The position numbers and the translations under genes were made by a program. A stretch of 64,000 nucleotides of DNA from contig JBBHKE010002600.1 in the NCBI GenBank assembly GCA_037447655.1, positions 1 through 64,000 of the forward strand, in the 5' to 3' direction. Positions 57,101 to 64,000 of the stretch are shown piece by piece (the first letter of the stretch is position 1; each line of letters starts with the position of its first letter). Below the pieces are notes generated by a model. That model had not been told where the DNA came from and made no database searches. It saw nothing but the letters and a program-made list of their open reading frames with translations. Source of the DNA: Zygnema cylindricum (Eukaryota > Streptophyta > Zygnematophyceae > Zygnematales > Zygnemataceae).

Positions 57101-60100
57101 AACACCTACTTGTCTTATACCAGCAACATCATCCATCAAGATCGTCCCACTGACTTCCTGTCCTTTGGTATCATACTTTCAGGTTTTGGTGGGAAACGAG
57201 GAAGACAGTCCGAGGAATGTCCCTCCAAATACCTTCATTAAAAAAACTCGTCCCCGATGAAACTGTCATCAGAGCTTTCAAAGGCAATGTTGCCCACTCG
57301 TGCCATAATGTGGGCATGAAGACTTATCCCGATGGCTTTAAGCCAGTTATTGGAAATTCTGCGGTTAGTAACTCGAAACCTCAAAACTTTCAGAATCAAT
57401 GCTGGGTAAATTTTTATCTAAGATGACAGTAGCCACTTCATCTACTGAATCATTGGGCGGTTGTATTTATGCTTATGACGCAGTCCATAGATTTTTCCCG
57501 AGGAGATGCTGGACACTGAAACTCCACTTATGTTGCATTTCTTTTGGGGGAAAATTATTTGGATAGATAGTCCACATTTAGCGTATTATAGAGTGATAAA
57601 ATAGTAAATGGCCAAGCAAAAGCACTGACACTCCAGTTTGGATGTACTTTCAGGGGCTAGGTAGTAAAATCGAGAATATTCTCATCTACAAACAGGCCAA
57701 CCGTGGGTGAGTAGAGCAACGGACTTACTACATGACGTATGTGAATATTGATGCAGTTTTTGCACAGACTCACATGCGAATGTAATTTATTGCTGATTCT
57801 AGTGTTGTTTGTATCAGTCTCCATTCATTTGGACTGTAATTCAATTCCATAAGCTGTAGGTGTTTCTCCTATTCTTCTGTGCAGATTTTTCCTTCACCGA
57901 TCACAATTTCTCACTATCTCTGGCACCTTCGCGGACTGCGGAATTGGAATTTTACTTCTTGAAAATCGTGCAGTTTACGTAACAAACTCAAGATTTGTCG
58001 GTTTTACCTCCAACTACGGAAACCCCAAAGGCTGTTATACCCGAGACGTCCGCCAGCAGTTCCCCTATTGCACAACTACCGAACCCGGGGTGTGCACGTG
58101 AGTATATTTTCATTGGGATGCCATACTTTATTATAAGTTGCCTTGTCTATGTTGCGTGGCAATCCTAATCAGTGTATCCTGCTAGAGGTACATTTTATCC
58201 TTTATAATTTTGGTTTCAAAGGGAAAATAAAATTTTATGACATGGGATCCTTGTCGGATTGGTGATGCAGGATGCCTTTGCCGCCGACTGCCGTTGGACG
58301 TACTCACCCTGGTTTTTATAAGGATGGGATCTACGGTATTCAAATCAGCCAAGAAATAAGAATCACTGGACATACTTTCCCATGCAAAGTTATAAACACA
58401 TCGTATGTCACGCTCCTTCCCCTTTTTTGGTGTTGTTATTTTTTCTGAACAAGCATGCAGATTTTTAATAAACTTTGTTTTTTTTTTTTCCCCGTCGGCA
58501 ACTGTAGATTCTCACTTTTCAACTACACATGCACCAATCCTGGCTTCTCAGCAGGAATTACCACTGTTCAGGGATCAACTTTTGGATCCTCGTTCAACCC
58601 CCATTTTAGTCTCCAGGTCAGTTCATTAATCAGAGCTGGTCCGACATGCTGATTCTTTTTCCACCAACTATTGGCTAACTTTTGTTCTTCTCTTTTTTGC
58701 TAAATCTATTTGTGAAGATTATATAGTGAAATTAGAAGTTGAGTCCATCGCTAGCTTTCATACTTAAGCACTGATAATGAGGTTATTCCCTCTCTCCAAC
58801 GTGAAATGCTACCTGTTTATTGCAGGGCATCAAGAGTTTTACCAATTCCCTACCAGTCTATCTCTCTCCTCGGACGGCGTATTACCAGGTAACAGCTCAT
58901 TTCCAAAAATAATATAGAACTTGGAAAATTCATTTATTGCTCACTTCGGATCTCTCCACGTGATTCTGTCAAACACCCGATGGACCATTTTTTGCGTTTA
59001 AAATGTGAAGTGTGAAGCATAGCTATGTGCATCACTTTTTGTTCACGAAACCTTCTGATTATGAGTTTTCTTTCTGCAGCAATTGAGAGGTTCCACAAAT
59101 ATGGGCCAAGTATCAGATTTTACTGTAATGAAGGACCAGGACGGGAGCCTTATCGGCAAGCCAGGATCTCTTGTATCTAACAACACAGCGTTGACTATTC
59201 GCACCTGCACTTACCTCCCTAAGTACAACGCCTATGGCTGTCCTGGAACTTGCTACCGTACACTTAGGATGGAATACCCTGAACCAGGCTTTCAGTTAAG
59301 CAATAAGAAGACCGACTTACCTGGGAAATGGAGGTAGGTCTTATTTGGAAGTGCTTCTCATTGGTGCAGAATTTGCTGCTTGAAAGTAAATCATGAAGTT
59401 GATGTGGATAAGAGGAGTTCGAAATGTTTCTTTGCTTTCTTTCAGTTGCTGAACAGAAGTTTGATTGATAACCTAATCCCAAAGACTTTCAGAGCAACTA
59501 CTGTAATGTTGGTACTGTCTTCCCTCTTGTTTCCGTACAGTTCTGTGCAAGTGAGGCGCGTGAGCGACAACAAAACGTATGTGAACGACGGAAACCTTAA
59601 CGATCCGACGAGTACGAAATCGTATGCGATACGTGCCTATTTCCTCATCCTCCTGGCCAATGAAACGTACGACATCACAATACTGGGCCCTAATGCCAAC
59701 CGCACCTGGTTTCCCTCTGGGATGAAGTTTAACTACCATGATGACCTGGGTGCGTGCAACACATCCGTACGGGTGCGAATCACACCTCCCTCGGATGCAA
59801 ACCTACAGTGGATCCAGGATACAAGCAATAGCCCCGTCATGTTCAGGTAGGACCTCTACGTTGATCTTTTTATTCCGAAAAAACTGGAAACTGTTGTTCG
59901 CTGTCAGGATGGATTCGTTAAGCCGGCGGTTTCTATGACGTTTTCGTACAGGCTTTATATGTACGACCTCGAAACAGATTTGAATTAATGGAACACCGCC
60001 CCCCAAGTGGGCCGAAGCCTGCCGTATTCCGTTAGGAATATATCGTAATCTGTTTCGCTGTGAGGACGTAAGCGTTTCTTTTACGCTTTCGCAAAAGGTT

Positions 60101-62790
60101 TAGCTCGAAAGCTAAAAATACGAGAGGGGGGAATTTCCTTCGGAACATATTACAATATGTTGCGCTGGCGTATCGTATAGGTAAGCGTAACGAAACGACG
60201 CTCAGCGTTTTCGGCTGAACGCCTAACTTTTAGCTTCGCGACAGCGTAGCACATTCCCCTACAAATTCTACAGTTTTTATAGCCGTTTTAATATCAAAAT
60301 AAAGTTATGAATTGGGTCGAATGCGAACGCAAGTAATCGTCAACTTTGTCACCTAAAACGACGAGCAAAAAGTATTTTTTTGGAGGAAATGGAGCGAATA
60401 TGGGAAGACTCCCTAATTGGCAAAATCAACCACTTGACTGTTGGTTTTTGTGACTGTCGTTTGTGTGACAGGACATGTGACGGGGGAGCTCCTGAATCAC
60501 CGACTGATTACTTCGCACAGTACAACTACACGTGTGTCAATAATACGAATACGTTTGATGTGGAACTAACACCGTTCTATCCACGCTCAATATTTCTAAA
60601 TGCAGGAATTGGCGAACGAACCTGTCGACTTAACCAGTAAGTATGGCGTCTCTTTAATAAAAATGTCACCATTTAAAAATGTCAAATGCGAACGTAGATT
60701 GTGGTTACGGATCCCTCCGTACATGCATCAATTTTGACTTTTGTACGGTACTCGGCGCGCAGCACATGCACTGTTTTCCGAAACTACAAGTCCGATTGGC
60801 TGTGGGACGCATCCGGAGTCGAGCGCCGCCCCGCTTTCTACGACCCGCGAGCCACCAACCTCACCTTCTTCAATACGAGAGGAGCAGCAGCTTTTGGCTT
60901 CAATAACGGTAAGCAAAGGTTGCACGAGAGAAAAGATCCTGGTTTTAGGATAAAACAATGCAACTGAATGTAGCGTGATTTTTGGCAAATGCAAGAATAC
61001 ATAGAAACTACATACATGTTTAGGTACATCAATGATGTTGAAATTTCTGTGAAGAATGGAGAAAGAGTTAGAACCTTTCAGATATTGATTCTGTTGAGGA
61101 CAAGAAGCTGGTGTTGAATGCCATGGCTTTAAATGGCCTACGCAGTGTAGCCCTTGTCTGATAAATCAGTATGTCCCTTTTGCAAAGCAGTTGCATTATC
61201 ATTTGCCGCACTGACATTTGTTCTTTGTACGGATGAAACCAGTTCCTTTAGGACTCAACACCTCTTTGGCAAAAGCTTCAAAAACGCGTGTTTCATACTT
61301 ATTCCGGAGAAACTTTACTTTGAGGAACTCATCATGTTTCTCTTCATTGCTCTTCCAAATACAATTTGAGGATGCAATAGTTGTCTACCTCAATGGCAAA
61401 GAGGTCATCCGTAACAACATGCCAAATGGAACAATTACCAACTCTACCTTAGTAAGTTTTTATCCACTTTCTCTCTGGTGCGAAACCTTATGAAAAAAAG
61501 GGCTAAGCTGCCTATGTTCTGTGAAATATCTGGCCCACTTTACCAGAAAAGACTATGTTTAAACTTACCTGAGTTTACTAGCCTGTGAATCTCTAAGTTG
61601 GAAATAGACGTAGCCATGGGGGAGGTTTTGGGTGGCACTCATTCAGTAGCCATAATTAAAGCATCTAGAATATAACCATGATGTCTTGTGAAATGCCTTC
61701 TTTGTCTGTGTTCAAGTGGCCAAGTATTTTCTGAGTGTGACTGGTTGAATTCAATATTTTATTTTTTCCTGTTAATACAAGACTACATTTCATAGCAAAC
61801 TCTGAGAAGACGCCTCTGTGACCTTCTGAGGGCCACGTACTTAAAGACTCTATACGTTCTTATATTAAGTGGCAGTTTCCTTACTCTAGCAAATCATTAA
61901 TGTTGCGGCTGGTGTTAACTTTTGATAGGCATTGGTGAAACAACGCCAGTGGATGATGTTCCAAAGCTATTCAATACCATTTCCTGCAATTAATAATACC
62001 TACGCCTTATTGGACGGGATCAATACTGTGGCTGCGGAGGTCCATGTCTTCGATTTCGGCGCAAAAAGAATGATGTTTGACATGCAAATGAGTGGCATCC
62101 GGAGGTAAGCTCTCGTTGGAAGAACCTGTTTCACCTTTTGTTGCGTTGAACGTTTTTTTTTTGTTGTCAATTAAAATCTTGAACAAACTGGTGGAACTAC
62201 TTCTTTAACTTTGAAGTCTAAAATATGAATCAATATGAGAAAGTGATTTCATGCAAATCCTTGCAAGTGTTCTCACACTTGATCGTGTCTTTCGTGTCTG
62301 ATCTTGTGCAGAAACATCCAATGCGGAACCCCCACAAGGTACATCTCAAAGACCTCTTTAACCGTCTAGCGTTCCAAATTTGTGGCTGATGTCTGGCTTT
62401 TTGTGATGATTATGAAGGGTTTTCCTGGTCTGGTTTTGCTGCACAGCAATTTTTTATGGTGGTGGTGGTGTTGTTGGTGGTAGTAACCATGATGGTGATG
62501 TTGTTGACGATGATGATGGTTTGTCCTAAGAGATGTTTGTATGAAAGTTTGAATTTCTCAACTGTATTCAACTGTATGAATTTCTCATGGTATGGTTCCA
62601 TGCGTATAATTTGTGGTGATGACATGAAATTTCCACCTCTGGGAAATTTTTTGTTCCATCAGCATGTCCGTTTGAAGTTTTCGCATGTTGGTGAAAACTT
62701 ATCACAGTGGTGAAGATGATGGCGTTGTCAGGCAAGTTTTCTGACGACATTATTTTCTGGCTTTGCCTCTTTTGCAGGAGACCTAGGTAA
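54151..62790 (+). CDS. Secreted G8-domain, beta-helix protein related to CEMIP/TMEM2
   Basis: Twenty-two exons: 54151-54283, 54479-54641, 54798-55014, 55134-55338, 55435-55617, 56069-56238, 56483-56627, 56941-57049, 57183-57363, 57654-57706, 57885-58097, 58271-58402, 58508-58616, 58826-58888, 59080-59333, 59541-59846, 60472-60636, 60763-60908, 61252-61451, 61929-62104, 62312-62338, 62778-62790. All introns are GT-AG and phases agree; the total is 1120 residues. Residues 1-28 look like a signal peptide (FILALFFTLSQFF). G8 domain at about 45-170 (SSSATWPDLIVPGKNP, VAVLLDIANITINGVLKIQG). Family motifs EVALVSRNIVITG (about 290) and GGHFMIFMTP to FYKMGQQGLLGRYSLHFHV (about 301-340) match CEMIP, TMEM2 and PKHD1-like proteins; a beta-helix region follows. 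Near the C-terminus YLNGKEVIRNNMPNG (about 1025-1045) is a jelly-roll-type motif. No membrane segment, so probably secreted or wall-associated. Animal relatives degrade or bind hyaluronan; the substrate here is unknown. Confidence 0.88.
54294..54352 (+). repeat. (CT)n microsatellite in intron 1
   Basis: TCTCTCTCTC run interrupted by CGCTTT, between exons 1 and 2 of the G8 gene. Confidence 0.9.
55640..55990 (+). repeat. TTCTTTG minisatellite in intron 5
   Basis: About 350 bp of nearly pure pyrimidine plus G with 7-bp units TTCTTTG and TTCCTTG, within the intron between exons 5 and 6. It reads as repetitive, not coding. Confidence 0.85.
59855..60265. other. Palindrome-rich insertion-like segment in intron 16
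   Basis: GC-richer than neighbouring introns, with many short inverted repeats such as CGAAACAGATT (59970) and AATCTGTTTCG (60046), TTAGCTCGAAAGCTAA and ACATATTACAATATGT. Looks like a small inserted element; ends not resolved. Confidence 0.35.
62451..62520 (+). repeat. GGT/GAT trinucleotide repeat in intron 21
   Basis: GGTGGTGGTGGTGTTGTTGG followed by GATGGTGATGTTGTTGACGA-type units. Confidence 0.85.
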
Positions 62791-64000
62791 ACACTTTTTA
62801 TGGAAGTCTCACACTTGTAATCTGTTGGGCGTGTTCACATAACTTGGTCGGGGTCCAAGTTTCTAATTGATTATTTATAACCCGTGTGATTGGATAAGCG
62901 CGTTTCATGCCTATCCAATTTGTAGTCTTTAGTACATTTTAGCCTCATAGTGTAGATCCCATCAATTTTTGACCCAGTCTGGGGAATTTGTGCTTTGTTC
63001 TTTTCCCCAATAGGAGTACATGTACAGCTTCGAGCTGTGCAAAGGGAGTTATAACGTTTAAACTTTAAACTTGAGTGTAATTTATATGTTGTTTGGGCTC
63101 CTATGAGTAATAAGAAAATAGTTCAAATTCTGACCAGATTTCGATTTCCTTGTCATTGAGATTAATATGGAATGGAAGTCTTCTTATCCTGTTCATACAT
63201 GTGTTAGTTGTTATCCATTCTTGTCAATAGTGGTACGTATTTGCAAGTGAAGGGACCTAATGAGAATGTATTTGGCGGTTAGTGGATATGGGGCATGAAA
63301 ACTCTGTGCCGAGAATGTTTTTTCAACAATGTAGTCGGTATTAATCCCCTTAAAGGATGAGCTTCATGATGTCTAGAGAGAATAACAGCACAAGGAAAAA
63401 TAGGATGCTTGCAAATCTGGCAATATGAGAATACCCTTCAATTGACAGGCTGGGAACAGTAAATTGCTCTTTAAAAGATGGAACGAATTGAGTTTTAAGA
63501 ACAAATGCAGAAAAGCCAGTATTCTCAATGTATTTAGTGTGGATCTTACTATCAATGTTGAATGCCTTTCATGGAGTTTTTGAATCCCAATCTTTGTTTT
63601 GCACAAAAGATAATTCAACTTATTATTCAACTTAGTTTCGCTTCAGAACGACGCAGTACCGGTATTGCCCATGGCAACCATACAGTGATTTGGTGTATAG
63701 ACGTTTAACATTCAACCTCAAAACCGTTTAAACTTTCCCTTTGATGTTTGAAATGAATTCTGCCATTTTTAGGGTTTCGATCTTAGCCTAGAAGCGACTC
63801 GACTCTGGGGATAATCAAACTGTATACGTGACATGCCCACAGCCTTTCATTTGGAGTTGAATGGCGAGACAGAGTCGACCTAGTCTTTGAAGAATATTTG
63901 AAACACTTTGTTTCCCCCCACCAAGATGATCAAACAGAGGATTCCGTTTTCCAAATTTGTTGTGAACAAGGCATGTCCTCTGACAGCAGTCAAAATTTTG
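62791..64000 (+). other. 3' flank of the G8-domain gene
   Basis: Starts with the 3' UTR (TGTAA at 62816 and AATAAGAAAA near 63109 are possible poly(A) signals). No other gene is recognised to the window edge. Confidence 0.45.

Overview
The window reads as nuclear DNA of a green-lineage (streptophyte) eukaryote, most likely a charophyte alga. The evidence is a plant-type ribosomal protein eL38 gene with an intron directly after its ATG and a telo-box upstream, GT-AG introns, and dense Ty1/Copia and Ty3/Gypsy elements primed by plant-like initiator tRNA-Met. A Gypsy element carrying a cytosine-5 DNA methyltransferase (DNMT) is also present; such elements have been reported from charophytes and dinoflagellates (recalled, not checked here). 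The species call is inference.

Layout. 0-1.3 kb: broken DDE (pogo/Tigger-like) transposase with one intron. 1.3-5.7 kb: intergenic DNA with a purine-rich tract and a 757-bp MITE. 5.76-7.89 kb: complete four-exon eL38 gene. 7.9-12 kb: intergenic DNA and MITE remnants. 12.0-39.5 kb: a nested retrotransposon block. Copia-1 (12024-22771) carries a minus-strand chromovirus in its gag (12919-18094). Next comes a decayed Gypsy element (about 22772-39490) with gag, protease, DNMT, reverse transcriptase, RNase H and integrase. Its DNMT domain is split by a young, nearly intact Copia-2 (29285-35721, TSD GAATA). 39.5-45.2 kb: decayed Copia-3 and Copia-4 and MITEs. 45.4-49.2 kb: a broken partial duplicate of the 3' end of the downstream gene. 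49.2-54.1 kb: MULE-like and tandem repeats. 54.15-62.79 kb: a complete 22-exon gene for a secreted 1120-residue G8-domain protein related to CEMIP/TMEM2. 62.8-64 kb: its 3' flank.

The most notable system is the DNMT-bearing Gypsy element. Its methyltransferase C-terminus and reverse transcriptase lie in one uninterrupted ORF (36244-37854), so the DNMT is part of the retroelement polyprotein and not a neighbouring host gene. Motifs I, II, IV, VI-like, VIII, IX and X are visible in order. This copy is dead: Copia-2 insertion, stops, frameshifts, and YIND in place of YIDD in the RT. A second notable point is Copia-2's primer-binding site, which matches the anticodon stem-loop of initiator tRNA-Met (half-tRNA priming as in Drosophila copia) and lies inside its gag reading frame. 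Most nonsense codons in these elements can be explained by C-to-T or G-to-A transitions, as expected for methylated, silenced DNA.

Only two host genes look intact: the eL38 gene and the G8-domain gene.
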